Assembly (NCBI GenBank): GCA_964503145.1
Contig: CAZCYV010000002.1
Span: 372,001 to 436,000 of the forward strand
Source of the DNA: RBG-16-57-11 sp964503145
GTDB lineage: Bacteria > Chloroflexota > Anaerolineae > Anaerolineales > UBA4823
Reading direction: 5' to 3'
Length of the DNA: 64,000 bases
In this document: positions 50,918-59,045 of the stretch, piece after piece
Layout of the letters: every line of letters starts with the position of its first letter
Position numbering within the stretch: the first letter of the stretch is position 1
Notes under the pieces: model-generated
Databases searched by the model: none
What the model was told of the DNA's origin: nothing
Seen by the model: only the letters and a program-made list of their open reading frames with translations
Translations under genes and position numbers: made by a program

Positions 50918-52210
50918 ATGAAAACAACATCCCGCTATCGCTGGTTTGTCGTTGGTGTGTTCTTCGCCTTCATGCTGCTTCATCAGGCCGATAAACTGCT
51001 GATCGGGCCACTGACCACCCCGATCATGGAGGAGTTCAACATCAACCGCGCGCAGATGGGCTTCGTTACTACCGGCGCGCTGCTGGTCGGCGCAGTGTTT
51101 TACCCGCTATGGGGCTATCTTTACGATCGCTATGCGCGCGCCAAATTATTAGCATTGGCCTCGTTCCTGTGGGGCACGACCACCTGGATGGGCGCCATCG
51201 CTCCCACCTATCCCACATTTCTCGCCGCTCGCGCCACTACGGGTATCGACGACTCCAGCTACCCTGGCCTGTACAGCCTGATCACGGATTACTTCCTGCC
51301 CCACGTGCGCGGCAAGATCTATGGTCTGCTGGAACTCTCCATGCCTCTCGGCTACTTGGTCGGCATGATCCTGGGACTGTTCCTGGGCGGCTCGATCGGC
51401 TGGCGCGGCGTGTTTTATATCACCGGCGGACTGGGCATCGCCATCGCGGTGGTGATTTTCTTTGGCGTGCGCGAGCCGCCGCGCGGCAAGGGAGAGCCAG
51501 AACTGGCCGATCTGGAACACATCAGCATCTATCGCTTCGACTGGGAAACCGCTCGCGGCCTGTTCAAGAAACCCACCCTGCGCCTGCTCTTCATTCAAGG
51601 TTTCTTCGGCGTCTTTCCCTGGAATGTGATCACCTACTGGTTCTTCAATTATCTGGAAACCGAGCGCGGCTACAGCCAGGAAGCCGTCTTCGTTACGATG
51701 GTGATCGCCGTGTTGGTGCTGGCGGCGGGCTATCCACTCGGCGGCGCGCTGGGCGATTTCTTCTTCAAGCGCACGCCGCGCGGCCGCGCTCTGGTCGCCA
51801 TGATCGGAGTGTTGAGCGGCGCCATCATGCTGATTTTCACCCTCTCTGTGCCCAACGAGAACCAGGTCTTGTTTGCCGTTCTGCTTTCACTGACGGCGAT
51901 CTTCATCCCCATCTCTGCGCCCAACGTGGTCGCTACCGTGTACGATGTCACGCTTCCCGAGGTGCGCAGCACGGCGCTGGCGGTGCAGTATTTTATCGAG
52001 TCTTCCGGCGCTGCCCTTGCGCCTGGCATCGCCGGCTTGATCGCCGATCAGACTTCCTTGAGAACCGCTTTCCTGGTGATCTGTGTTACTGCCTGGTTAG
52101 TGTGTGGGATTTTCTACGCCCTGGTCGTCTATTTCGTCCCTAAAGATGTGCACATCTTGCGAGATCAGATGCGCCAGCGCGCCGAAAAGGAGAAAGCCCT
52201 CGCCGTCTGA
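50918..52210 (+). CDS. MFS transporter (12 TM)
   Basis: 430-residue major-facilitator transporter with about 12 helices. The motif-A loop reads GYLYDRYARAKLL between TM2 and TM3 and a second copy, GGALGDFFFKRTPRGRA, lies between TM8 and TM9. HQADKLLIGPLTTPIMEEFNI at the N-terminus and the acidic pair TGIDDSSYPG in TM4 recall Spinster-like and sugar-phosphate-type MFS members. The start at 50918 follows a GAGAGG SD; the longer frame from 50846 has no homologous look. The substrate is unknown. It runs convergent with the acyltransferase gene, 14 bp apart. Confidence 0.88.
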   Translation: MKTTSRYRWFVVGVFFAFMLLHQADKLLIGPLTTPIMEEFNINRAQMGFVTTGALLVGAVFYPLWGYLYDRYARAKLLALASFLWGTTTWMGAIAPTYPTFLAARATTGIDDSSYPGLYSLITDYFLPHVRGKIYGLLELSMPLGYLVGMILGLFLGGSIGWRGVFYITGGLGIAIAVVIFFGVREPPRGKGEPELADLEHISIYRFDWETARGLFKKPTLRLLFIQGFFGVFPWNVITYWFFNYLETERGYSQEAVFVTMVIAVLVLAAGYPLGGALGDFFFKRTPRGRALVAMIGVLSGAIMLIFTLSVPNENQVLFAVLLSLTAIFIPISAPNVVATVYDVTLPEVRSTALAVQYFIESSGAALAPGIAGLIADQTSLRTAFLVICVTAWLVCGIFYALVVYFVPKDVHILRDQMRQRAEKEKALAV

Positions 52211-52224
52211 GCAGTGCGGGCAAT

Positions 52225-52905
52225 TCAGGCTGGCTGTCCCATCTCTTCTAACAGTTCTCTGAGCCGTGGGTGATCTGCATAGACGCCACGCTTCTCCGGC
52301 GGCAGCAGCGCGGCAATGCGGCACATAATCTCGTCAGTGTAGGCTTCAAGTGCAGTATCACGGTCTTTCTTCGGCAGCGGCGGCAGCCGGAAAGGCTTGC
52401 CCACCCGAATGGTGATCAGTGTGCGCCTCAGCCGCCGCAGGTTCGCCATCACATTTGCATCTTCCGATCCTACCAGCGCCACCGGCACGATCGGCACTTC
52501 CGCTCTGGCCGCCAGGTAGCTTGCCCCTGGCCGCCCCTGTTGCAGCTTGCCGCTCGGGCTGCGCGTCCCCTCGGGCGCCAACACCAACATCCCGCCTTGT
52601 TTCAATCGGTTCAGCGTCTCCCGCACTGCGCCAAAATCGGCGTTGAACCGATCCACCCAGATGCCATCCAACTGCTTGACGAACCAGGGCACCAGCGGAA
52701 TTTTGCGGTACTTTTCGGCGACAAGCATGATGATATCCCGTCGCTGGCTGAAATGGTAAATCAGGGCGGCGTCCAACCGCCCGATGTGATTGGAGACCAG
52801 GACAAAGCTCTCATCCAGCGGCGCGTTCTGACGGTCGATCACCTCCAACCGCGCGATCAGCCGAAAGATCAAGTTGATCAGAAAATAGGTGATTTTCCGT
52901 CCCAT
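52225..52905 (-). CDS. 1-acyl-sn-glycerol-3-phosphate acyltransferase-like (PlsC family)
   Basis: 226-residue membrane-associated acyltransferase. The catalytic motif NHIGRLD is an HX4D variant (SNHIGRLDAALIY, His near residue 41), and the phosphate-binding motif is LAPEGTRSPSGKLQQGRPG (~120-138). A hydrophobic N-terminal helix (~6-22) fits membrane attachment. It would acylate lysophosphatidic acid in phospholipid synthesis, though acylation of another lipid is possible. The start at 52905 (MGRKITYFL) replaces a longer frame beginning at 52938. Confidence 0.9.
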   Translation of the reverse strand: MGRKITYFLINLIFRLIARLEVIDRQNAPLDESFVLVSNHIGRLDAALIYHFSQRRDIIMLVAEKYRKIPLVPWFVKQLDGIWVDRFNADFGAVRETLNRLKQGGMLVLAPEGTRSPSGKLQQGRPGASYLAARAEVPIVPVALVGSEDANVMANLRRLRRTLITIRVGKPFRLPPLPKKDRDTALEAYTDEIMCRIAALLPPEKRGVYADHPRLRELLEEMGQPA

Positions 52906-52986
52906 CGTGTTGCAGCCCCTATAAACGAAAGTATGCAAAGATACCGTATCTTATCCTGTGGCTTGCAAAACGTCAATTGGTCAATT

Positions 52987-52995
52987 TGGTATAAT
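52987..52995 (+). promoter_or_regulatory. Extended -10 promoter of the second MFS gene
   Basis: TGG-TATAAT (TATAAT at 52990-52995), 21 nt before the ATG at 53017, whose SD GGAGG lies 4 nt upstream. No good -35 at standard spacing. Confidence 0.7.
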
Positions 52996-53016
52996 CACTA
53001 CTTTGTTTGGAGGAAC

Positions 53017-54195
53017 ATGCGATCCAAAAACGCCATCCTTCTGGCACTCACCCAGGCGCTGGGCAATAGCGGCGCCCCAATTGTCGTCTTTGTCGGCGGC
53101 ATCATCGGCGCAGAGATGGCTCCGACCCTCTCTCTGGCGACGTTGCCCATCTCGTTGATGGTGGTCGGTCTGGCGCTGACCACCGTGCCTGTGGCTCTGC
53201 TGATGCGCCGGATCGGACGGCGCCGGGGTTACATGATTGGAGCAGTCATTGGAATGATTGCGGCATTGCTCGCCGCCTACGCCGTCTCCCGGCCTAGCTT
53301 TGCCCTGTTTTGCGCCGCCACGTTGCTGATGGGGGCCAACGGCGCTTTTGTTCAACAATACCGTTTTGGCGCCGCGGAAAGCGTGCCGCCGGAACGCTCC
53401 GGTCAGGCGGTTTCGTTCGTCTTGCTCGGCGGCATCGTCGCTGGTTACCTGGGGCCAGAAATTGCTCGGCGCACGGAGGGCCTGCTGCCCGCTGGAGCGT
53501 TCAGCGGTTCCTTCGTCCTCCTGGCAGGGGTGTTTGTGGTCGTCCTGGCGCTGTTGTACTTCCTGGACGAGATCATCCCCCACTCAGAGGCGGTCGGCGA
53601 GTCGGAGCGCCCCCTGCTCCAGGTCATCTCTCAACCAGCGTACCTGGCCGCGGTCATCGCCGGGGTGGTGGCCTATGGCGTGATGAGCTTTATTATGACT
53701 GCTACGCCGGTGGAAATGCACACCATGCACGGCTTTTCGCTGGAAGACACTGCCTGGGTGATCCAAAGCCATATCATCGCCATGTATCTGCCCTCCCTGT
53801 TCACCGGTTTTCTGCTCGCCAGGCTGGGGCTGCAGCGGGTGATGCTGTTGGGCTGGCTGTGCCTGTTGGCCTGCGTCGGTTTGGGGATCGTCAGCCGCGA
53901 GTTGTTGCAGTATTGGGGAGCGCTGGTGCTGCTTGGCGTGGGCTGGAATTTTCTGTTCGTCGGAGCGACGGTGCTGCTGACGCAGAGTTATCGGCCGGCC
54001 GAGCGCTTCAAAGCCCAGGCGGTCAACGATTTCACTATCTTTGGCATTCAGGCGCTGGCTTCCCTGTCCGCCGGCACAGTGCTGTTCCGCGCCAATTGGG
54101 GCACGCTGATGCTGCTCAATCTGCCGGCGCTGGCGATCATGCTGCTGGTCTTGTTACAACTGCGGAGTTGGCAGCCCACCCCTGTCAAGGCATAG
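53017..54195 (+). CDS. MFS transporter (YfcJ/uncharacterised branch)
   Basis: 392-residue major-facilitator protein with about 12 helices. The motif-A loop is VALLMRRIGRRRGYMIG (~55-70). The start at 53017 has a clear SD and promoter; the frame is open much further upstream but that part is antisense to the acyltransferase gene. TM4 contains ANGAFVQQYRFGAAESV, a polar stretch that may line the pathway. The substrate cannot be told. It is not similar in sequence to the other MFS gene 800 bp away. It ends inside its terminator. Confidence 0.87.
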   Translation: MRSKNAILLALTQALGNSGAPIVVFVGGIIGAEMAPTLSLATLPISLMVVGLALTTVPVALLMRRIGRRRGYMIGAVIGMIAALLAAYAVSRPSFALFCAATLLMGANGAFVQQYRFGAAESVPPERSGQAVSFVLLGGIVAGYLGPEIARRTEGLLPAGAFSGSFVLLAGVFVVVLALLYFLDEIIPHSEAVGESERPLLQVISQPAYLAAVIAGVVAYGVMSFIMTATPVEMHTMHGFSLEDTAWVIQSHIIAMYLPSLFTGFLLARLGLQRVMLLGWLCLLACVGLGIVSRELLQYWGALVLLGVGWNFLFVGATVLLTQSYRPAERFKAQAVNDFTIFGIQALASLSAGTVLFRANWGTLMLLNLPALAIMLLVLLQLRSWQPTPVKA

Positions 54196-54216
54196 GCTGG
54201 CGCGTCGCGCCAGCCT
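54194..54216 (+). terminator. Intrinsic terminator of the second MFS gene
   Basis: 10-bp stem AGGCTGGCGC (54194-54203) with GCGCCAGCCT (54207-54216), 3-nt loop, followed by GTTTGTTTG. It starts in the stop codon. Confidence 0.8.
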
Positions 54217-54248
54217 GTTTGTTTGAGGGTTGAGCAATAAGGCCAGTG

Positions 54249-54656
54249 TCAGCGCGGCTCTGAAACAGGCCAAACCTCCAGCTCCGGGTAACCGGTCTCA
54301 GGATCGAACGAACGCAGGAAACGCACCTCTGGCAGCGCTGCCAGCACGATCTCGGCCGTGGTATAAACTTCGCTGCCCTCCAGCAGATGAGCGCCGTAGG
54401 TGCGGCCGGTTTCATCGGCGATGGCGATGTGATAGTGCGAGCCATGTAGTGATAGTACGCCCGTCAGTGAGACGATCTCGAAGTGTCCCGTCAGCGTGTC
54501 GGCATGCTCCTGGTTGGCAAAGCGCAGTACTGCCTTGCGCAGGCTGCCTACGCAGGTGAGCACACAGGCTGCTTCGAGTTGGTTGGCCTGGGCGAATGCA
54601 TCCAGGGCAGCCAGGGGATCTTCCCCTGGTCGCAGGCGCAGGACGTAGGTTCTCAT
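54249..54656 (-). CDS. PPC (DUF296) domain protein
   Basis: 135-residue single-domain protein of the plants-and-prokaryotes-conserved family. YVLRLRPGEDPLAALDAFA, CVLTCVGSLRKAVLRFA, FEIVSLTGVLSLHGSHYHIAIAD and GAHLLEGSEVYTTAEIVL follow the family's order; the His pair in GSHYHIAI matches the metal- or ligand-site of trimeric PPC proteins. In plants the domain sits next to AT-hooks and aids nuclear DNA-associated complexes; prokaryotic single-domain function is not established. It follows the DsrE gene by 12 bp. Confidence 0.92.
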   Translation of the reverse strand: MRTYVLRLRPGEDPLAALDAFAQANQLEAACVLTCVGSLRKAVLRFANQEHADTLTGHFEIVSLTGVLSLHGSHYHIAIADETGRTYGAHLLEGSEVYTTAEIVLAALPEVRFLRSFDPETGYPELEVWPVSEPR

Positions 54657-54668
54657 CGTCCAGCCCCA

Positions 54669-55019
54669 TTATATAGAAATAACTTTACCGGCCTGGCGCT
54701 GAGCTTCGATGATGTCGGTCATGCCGCCGACAATGCCCGCGCGCACCTGATCCACCAGGTTATAAAAATTCAGGCAGGTGCTGCATAGGATCAGGCGCAC
54801 TCCTTTGGCCTCTAGGGATTTCAGCGGCTCCAGCACCGGGGAACCATCCACTACCAAGCGCACGCCGTCGGTATAAAAACAGATGGCGGCAGGTAGGATG
54901 TTGTTTTCGTCCAGCAGCGTGAAATAGGTATTGATGAGTTTAATTTGCAAGGCAGGATCAGCCTCCCCCATGCCATTGCGTGTGACGAGAATGACGGTTT
55001 CAGAATCGGGTATGGACAT
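54669..55019 (-). CDS. DsrE-family protein resembling the YedF C-terminal domain
   Basis: 116-residue alpha/beta protein. VILVTRNGMGEAD, ICFYTDGVRLVVDGSPVLEPL, LEAKGVRLILCSTCLNFYNL and MTDIIEAQ match the C-terminal domain of YedF-type sulfur/selenium carriers; the pair CSTC carries the cysteine of the family. YedF's N-terminal TusA-like domain is absent. The start at 55019 has SD AGGAGG 5 nt upstream, while the open frame extends to 55070. It may take part in sulfur relay, but no TusA-like gene is present here. It lies behind a structured leader with an internal terminator and is followed by the PPC gene. Confidence 0.88.
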   Translation of the reverse strand: MSIPDSETVILVTRNGMGEADPALQIKLINTYFTLLDENNILPAAICFYTDGVRLVVDGSPVLEPLKSLEAKGVRLILCSTCLNFYNLVDQVRAGIVGGMTDIIEAQRQAGKVISI

Positions 55020-55302
55020 AGCAGCCTCCTGTAGTTCGGCGTTGAGCGCCGTTTTGGATTTACGCGCCATTGAGGCGCGCCTTTACCAAATTAAAACCGC
55101 CGCTTGCTCACGTCAGCGGCGGTACAGGAGGTGACTGAAGAATCAGGACCAGATGCGACCTCCGCCACGCCGAGACGCGCGCAACCCACACGCCGAGCGC
55201 AGCCCTGCGCCCGAGCGCTGAATTCAGGTGTGGCGGTATCGATGGATCATCCTCTCATCCTGCTCAAGCAGCGATTTACAAAATATTGGTCGCATTCTAC
55301 CA
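55020..55302 (-). promoter_or_regulatory. Structured leader with internal terminator upstream of the DsrE-PPC operon
   Basis: Gene-free stretch 55020-55390. On the minus strand an extended -10, TGG-TAGAAT (TAGAAT 55294-55299), would start RNA near 55287. The RNA would contain a long-range stem pairing 55227-55236 with 55162-55171 (9 of 10 positions), enclosing the palindrome CTGAATTCAG and GC-rich hairpins; then a strong intrinsic terminator (9-bp stem 55096-55104 with 55115-55123, followed by TTTTAATTT); then two small hairpins with TCAA-containing loops (55063-55079 and 55037-55051) just before the SD. This is the layout of a riboswitch, attenuator or stand-alone small RNA. The part 55303-55390 shows no further feature. 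Confidence 0.55.
55085..55123 (-). terminator. Intrinsic terminator inside the DsrE leader
   Basis: 9-bp GC-rich stem, 55096-55104 with 55115-55123, 10-nt loop, followed on the minus strand by TTTTAATTTGG. It would end transcripts coming from the XRE gene or from the leader promoter. Confidence 0.85.
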
Positions 55303-55390
55303 CAAAACGAATTCGCTCAGTCGGCTGCGACCTGCGAGTACAGTTTTCTTTTCCGATCGGTATGGCCTTGATGTCGGGGGAATTGGCAGT

Positions 55391-56086
55391 CTAGCCCTTC
55401 CCGGAAGCGAAGTGGCGTTCAGTCGGCCGATCCTGTTCATCTGCCGGACAAAACACCAAAAGTGAGCGGCTCAGCGTTTTGCCGGTATTCTGCCAGCGGT
55501 GCGGCAGGTGCGCCTCGAACAGCAGGCTGTCGCCCGGCTCCAGTACGAAGACCTGATCTTCGATCGTGTAAGTGAGTTGGCCTTCCAGGCAGAAGACGAA
55601 CTCCCGTCCGGTGTGAACGATTGGATTAGGGCCGCTCTCGGCCTGAGGTTCCAGCACTACCAGGAACGGTTCGGCCCCGCGGCTGATCATCCCCGCTCCC
55701 AAATCCTCCAGGGTCCCGTGGGAAAAGGCCGCTTTCGGGCGTTGGCTGGCCTTATGGAAAGCGATCTTATTTCTGGGGGTCTCGGTCTCGAAGAAAGCCG
55801 TGATCGGCGTCTCCAGGGCAAAGGCCAGTTGCTGCAGGGTGGCCACGCTGGGGGAAGTCTTGCCGTTTTCGATCATGCTGAGCGTGTTGACGTTCAAGCG
55901 GCTCTTCTCGGCCAGCGCGCGGATCGACAGGCCCTTTTCATTGCGCAGTTGGCGCAGCCGCTGGCCGACGTTCACCAGCGGGGCGGCGCCGCTGGTCTGG
56001 CTTTGTTGCAGCGCTTCCAGGAAATCTCGCCGACGGCCTTTGCGGGGCGGCAAAATTCTATCTGAAGTGGGCAGGTTCTCGGGCAT
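55391..56086 (-). CDS. XRE-family HTH regulator with C-terminal cupin domain
   Basis: 231-residue regulator. After a basic N-terminal segment (~1-40), an XRE helix-turn-helix spans ~45-100 (VGQRLRQLRNEKGLSIRALA, LNVNTLSMIENGKTSPSVATLQQLA). A cupin sensor (~115-225) follows with HTGREFVFCLEGQLTYTIEDQ split over the first cupin motif, and GDSLLFEAHLPHRWQN for the second; His residues suitable for a metal are in both. Such proteins usually repress a metabolic gene and release it on binding a small ligand. ATG at 56086 has SD GGAGTG. A sharp promoter with an overlapping inverted repeat lies upstream, suggesting autoregulation. It is divergent from an aldo/keto reductase. Confidence 0.93.
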   Translation of the reverse strand: MPENLPTSDRILPPRKGRRRDFLEALQQSQTSGAAPLVNVGQRLRQLRNEKGLSIRALAEKSRLNVNTLSMIENGKTSPSVATLQQLAFALETPITAFFETETPRNKIAFHKASQRPKAAFSHGTLEDLGAGMISRGAEPFLVVLEPQAESGPNPIVHTGREFVFCLEGQLTYTIEDQVFVLEPGDSLLFEAHLPHRWQNTGKTLSRSLLVFCPADEQDRPTERHFASGKG

Positions 56087-56123
56087 AGGAACACTCCAAA
56101 GTGCGCACTGCGCGCCACTGATT

Positions 56124-56152
56124 ATTATAGATGATTTAGTTGACTGGGTCAA
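56124..56152 (-). promoter_or_regulatory. Promoter and dyad of the XRE-cupin gene
   Basis: Minus strand TTGACC (56147-56152) and TATAAT (56124-56129), 17-bp spacer. The -35 is part of the inverted repeat TTGAC-TGG-GTCAA (56140-56152 on the plus strand), a plausible operator for the regulator itself. Confidence 0.8.
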
Positions 56153-56276
56153 TATTTCAACCATTGCTTTGTGTGCCCAAGAGAGGAGGGATGTCGCCGA
56201 TGCAAATGTTTACATCATAGTCATATTCATGAAATTATTTGCCTGCTCTCTTGGTCTGCCAGCCCGAGGCGCAGTT

Positions 56277-56285
56277 TGGTACAAT
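56277..56285 (+). promoter_or_regulatory. Extended -10 promoter of the aldo/keto reductase gene
   Basis: TGG-TACAAT (TACAAT 56280-56285), 39 nt before the ATG at 56325. No standard -35 seen. Confidence 0.6.
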
Positions 56286-56324
56286 TGGCAGCAAATGATC
56301 CTAAGAGTTATGGAGGAAACGACT

Positions 56325-57296
56325 ATGCGGTATCGCCGTTTTGGACGCACGAATTGGATGGTCAGTGAAATAGGCTTTGGCATGTGGGGGATGGGCGGCT
56401 GGAGCGGTTCGGATGACGCCGAGTCGTTGGCTTCGCTGCAACTCTCGGTTGACCTGGGTTGTAACTTCTTCGACACCGCCTGGGCCTACGGCGCCGGGCG
56501 CAGCGAGGCGCTGCTGGGTCAACTCGTGCGGGCGAACCCTGGGATAAAGCTTTACACGGCGACCAAAATCCCGCCCAAGAATTTCATCTGGCCAAGCCGG
56601 CGCGAGTTTACCCTGGACGATTGTTTCCCGCCGGATCACATCGAAGAATACGTGCACAAGAGCCTAGAGAACTCTGGCCTGGAATCCTTCGATCTGATCC
56701 AGTTCCACACCTGGGAGGATAGCTGGACGCAGGACGAGCGCTGGGCAAAGAAAATGGATGAACTGAAGCGTCAGGGGCTGATCCATGCAGTCGGCATCAG
56801 CATCAACCGCTGGGAGCCGTGGAATGGGGTTCAGGCGGTGCGCAGCGGGCTGATCGACGCCGTTCAGGTGATCTACAACATCTTCGATCAGAACCCGGAG
56901 GACGAACTGTTTCCCGCTTGCAGAGAGATGGATGTGGCGGTGATCGCTCGCGTGCCCTTCGATGAGGGCACGTTGACCGGCACGCTGACGCTGGAGAGCA
57001 GATGGCCTGAAGGGGATTGGCGCAACACCTATTTTGTCCCCGAAAACCTGAAGGCCAGCGTCGAACGCGCCGAGGCGCTGCGGCCGCTGATCCCCGCAGG
57101 GATGACGATGCCGGAGATGGCGTTGCGTTTCATCCTGAACGAACCAACGGTGAGCACGATCATCCCAGGGATGCGGAAGGAGAAACATGTGCGCGCCAAT
57201 ATCGCCTGCAGCGACGCTGGGCCGCTCGATCAGGCCTTGCACACTGCGCTGCGCGCCCATCGCTGGGTGCGCACACCGACTGAGTGGTCGCAATAA
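56325..57296 (+). CDS. Aldo/keto reductase
   Basis: 323-residue NADPH-type AKR with a TIM-barrel sequence. The catalytic tetrad is complete: Asp50 and Tyr55 in FFDTAWAYG, Lys81 in TATK and His128 in IQFHTW. The C-terminal cofactor loop has VSTIIPGMRKEKHV. The N-terminal RYRRFGRTNWMVSEIGFGMW is typical of the AKR11/13-like group. SD GGAGG lies 8 nt before ATG; the frame is open upstream to 55800 but that part is antisense to the XRE gene. It is divergent from the XRE-cupin regulator, which may control it. The carbonyl substrate is unknown. Confidence 0.93.
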   Translation: MRYRRFGRTNWMVSEIGFGMWGMGGWSGSDDAESLASLQLSVDLGCNFFDTAWAYGAGRSEALLGQLVRANPGIKLYTATKIPPKNFIWPSRREFTLDDCFPPDHIEEYVHKSLENSGLESFDLIQFHTWEDSWTQDERWAKKMDELKRQGLIHAVGISINRWEPWNGVQAVRSGLIDAVQVIYNIFDQNPEDELFPACREMDVAVIARVPFDEGTLTGTLTLESRWPEGDWRNTYFVPENLKASVERAEALRPLIPAGMTMPEMALRFILNEPTVSTIIPGMRKEKHVRANIACSDAGPLDQALHTALRAHRWVRTPTEWSQ

Positions 57297-57302
57297 CGGC
57301 TT

Positions 57303-57336
57303 AGATGCGTTGCACTTTTCGAGGTGCAACGCATCT
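57303..57336 (+). terminator. Long hairpin between the aldo/keto reductase and acyl-CoA ligase genes
   Basis: Perfect 13-bp stem AGATGCGTTGCAC (57303-57315) with GTGCAACGCATCT (57324-57336), loop TTTTCGAG. There is no clear U-tract after it, so it may be a weak terminator or an RNA processing or stability element. Confidence 0.6.
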
Positions 57337-57365
57337 GCATTAATGGTGTCGACGCGGAGGCAAAG

Positions 57366-59045
57366 ATGCAAGATCGGATCTGGTTTAAAAACTATGACCC
57401 GGGGGTGCCGCAGCACCTGGATTACCCCGCTGTGCCGCTGTTCCATTTCCTGGAAGAGTCAGCGCGCAAATACCCGAATACTGCCTGTACGGTATTCAAA
57501 GGAGCGCGCATCTCATATCGGCGGATGAACCGCATCACCGACCGCCTTGCTGCAGGGCTGGCGGCGTTGGGCGTGCGCAAGGGTGACCGCGTGGGCATTT
57601 TTATGCCCAATATCCCCCAGTTCGTCATGGCCTATTTCGGCATCCTCAAAGCGGGCGGCGTGGTGGTAGCCACCAATCCGCTGTATAGCCCCAGAGAGAT
57701 CGAGCACCAGCTCAACGACGCTGGCATCCAGGTGATGCTGGTGATGAGCAATTTCTACCACACGATCAAAGAGGTGCAGCCCAGGACCGGGGTGAAAACG
57801 GTGATCGTCACCAACATCAAAGAGGCGCTGCCCTTCCCGCTCAGCACCCTGTTCGGGCTGACGCGTGAGGTCAAAGAAGGTCATCGCGTCCAGCTTCGGC
57901 CCGGTGATATATGGATGAAAGATCTGATCCAGAAGCACACTACGGAGGAGCGCCCCAAAGTCGAGGTCGGCCCAGATGATGTTGCCCTGTTCCAGTACAG
58001 CGGGGGCACGACGGGCATCTCGAAGGGCGCGGTGGCGCTGCACCGCAACCTGGTGGCTAACACGCTACAAGTGCGCGCCTGGTTCGTCAACGCCGAAGAT
58101 GGCAAAGAGACGATGCTGATGGCTATCCCGCTGTTTCACGTTTACGGCATGGTCGCCGGGATGTGCCTGGGGATCCACCTGGGGGCCTCGCTGGTCATGG
58201 TTCCCAACCCGCGCGATCTGAAGGACGTGCTCTCGAATATCGAGATCTACCGCGCCACGCTTTTCCCCGGCGTGCCCACCCTGTACAACGCCATCAACAA
58301 TCATCCCGATGTGCAGGCGGGGAAATACGACCTGAGTTCGATCAAAGCCTGCATCTCAGGCTCGGCTCCGCTGCTCCAGGAGACCAAAGAAAAGTTCGAA
58401 GTGCTCACCGGCGGTAAGCTGTTCGAGGGCTACGGCCTTTCCGAAGCGCCCACCGCCACGCACTGCAATCCGCTACTGGGCGTGAACAAGGCGGGTTCGA
58501 TTGGCCTGCCGCTGCCGGATGTGGACGTCAAGATCATCAGCCTGGACGACGAGGTGACCGAACTGGCGCAAGGCGAGATCGGCGAGATGGTGATCCGCGG
58601 CCCGCAGGTGATGAAGGGCTATCACAACATGCCCACCGAAACCGCCAACACCCTGCGCGATGGCTGGCTGTATACCGGCGACATTGCCTACATGGATCAA
58701 GATGGATACTTCTTCATCGTCGATCGCAAAAAGGAATTGATCAAGCCCGGCGGCTATCAGGTCTGGCCGCGCGAGGTCGAGGAAGTCATCGCCCTCAACC
58801 CCAAGGTGTTAGAAGTGGGCGTGGCGGGAATACCCGATCCCTACCGCGGCGAGACCGTCAAAGCCTGGGTGGTGCTCAAGCCGGGCCAGCAGGCCAGCGA
58901 AGACGAGATCAAAGACTGGTGCAAAGACCGCCTGGCAAAGTTCAAGATCCCCACTCACGTGGAGTTCCGCGACTCCTTACCGCGCACCACCGTCGGCAAG
59001 CTGCTGCGCCGGGAACTGGTGCGTCAGGAAAGAGAAAAGGGCTGA
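57366..59045 (+). CDS. Long-chain acyl-CoA ligase (FadD-like, ANL superfamily)
   Basis: 559-residue adenylate-forming enzyme that activates a fatty acid to its CoA thioester. P-loop FQYSGGTTGISKGAVALH near residue 207, A5 motif GYGLSEAPTATH, A7 YTGDIAYMDQDG, A8 DRKKELIKPGGYQVWPREVEE (split over ~455-480) and the C-terminal Lys in TTVGKLLRREL (A10) are all intact. Length is normal (about 550-565). ATG at 57366 has SD GGAGG; the frame opens at 57324 inside the upstream hairpin. No other beta-oxidation gene is near. Its last 22 bp overlap the convergent AcnX-DUF89 gene. Confidence 0.94.
   Translation: MQDRIWFKNYDPGVPQHLDYPAVPLFHFLEESARKYPNTACTVFKGARISYRRMNRITDRLAAGLAALGVRKGDRVGIFMPNIPQFVMAYFGILKAGGVVVATNPLYSPREIEHQLNDAGIQVMLVMSNFYHTIKEVQPRTGVKTVIVTNIKEALPFPLSTLFGLTREVKEGHRVQLRPGDIWMKDLIQKHTTEERPKVEVGPDDVALFQYSGGTTGISKGAVALHRNLVANTLQVRAWFVNAEDGKETMLMAIPLFHVYGMVAGMCLGIHLGASLVMVPNPRDLKDVLSNIEIYRATLFPGVPTLYNAINNHPDVQAGKYDLSSIKACISGSAPLLQETKEKFEVLTGGKLFEGYGLSEAPTATHCNPLLGVNKAGSIGLPLPDVDVKIISLDDEVTELAQGEIGEMVIRGPQVMKGYHNMPTETANTLRDGWLYTGDIAYMDQDGYFFIVDRKKELIKPGGYQVWPREVEEVIALNPKVLEVGVAGIPDPYRGETVKAWVVLKPGQQASEDEIKDWCKDRLAKFKIPTHVEFRDSLPRTTVGKLLRRELVRQEREKG

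Noticed and set aside
51109..52143. 344-codon open frame on the plus strand
   Set aside because: Out-of-frame reading of the MFS gene; Arg/His-rich, no transmembrane pattern.
55127..55236. T-box riboswitch in the leader before the DsrE gene
   Set aside because: The conserved T-box core (GGGTGGTACCGCG-like) is missing on the minus strand; only a partial TACCGCC is seen, and the downstream genes are not amino-acid related.
55104..55394. Possible 96-residue protein in the 371-bp gap
   Set aside because: It begins in the terminator stem, has shadow-like composition, and runs through the leader's stems and the minus-strand promoter; structure on the other strand explains the region better.
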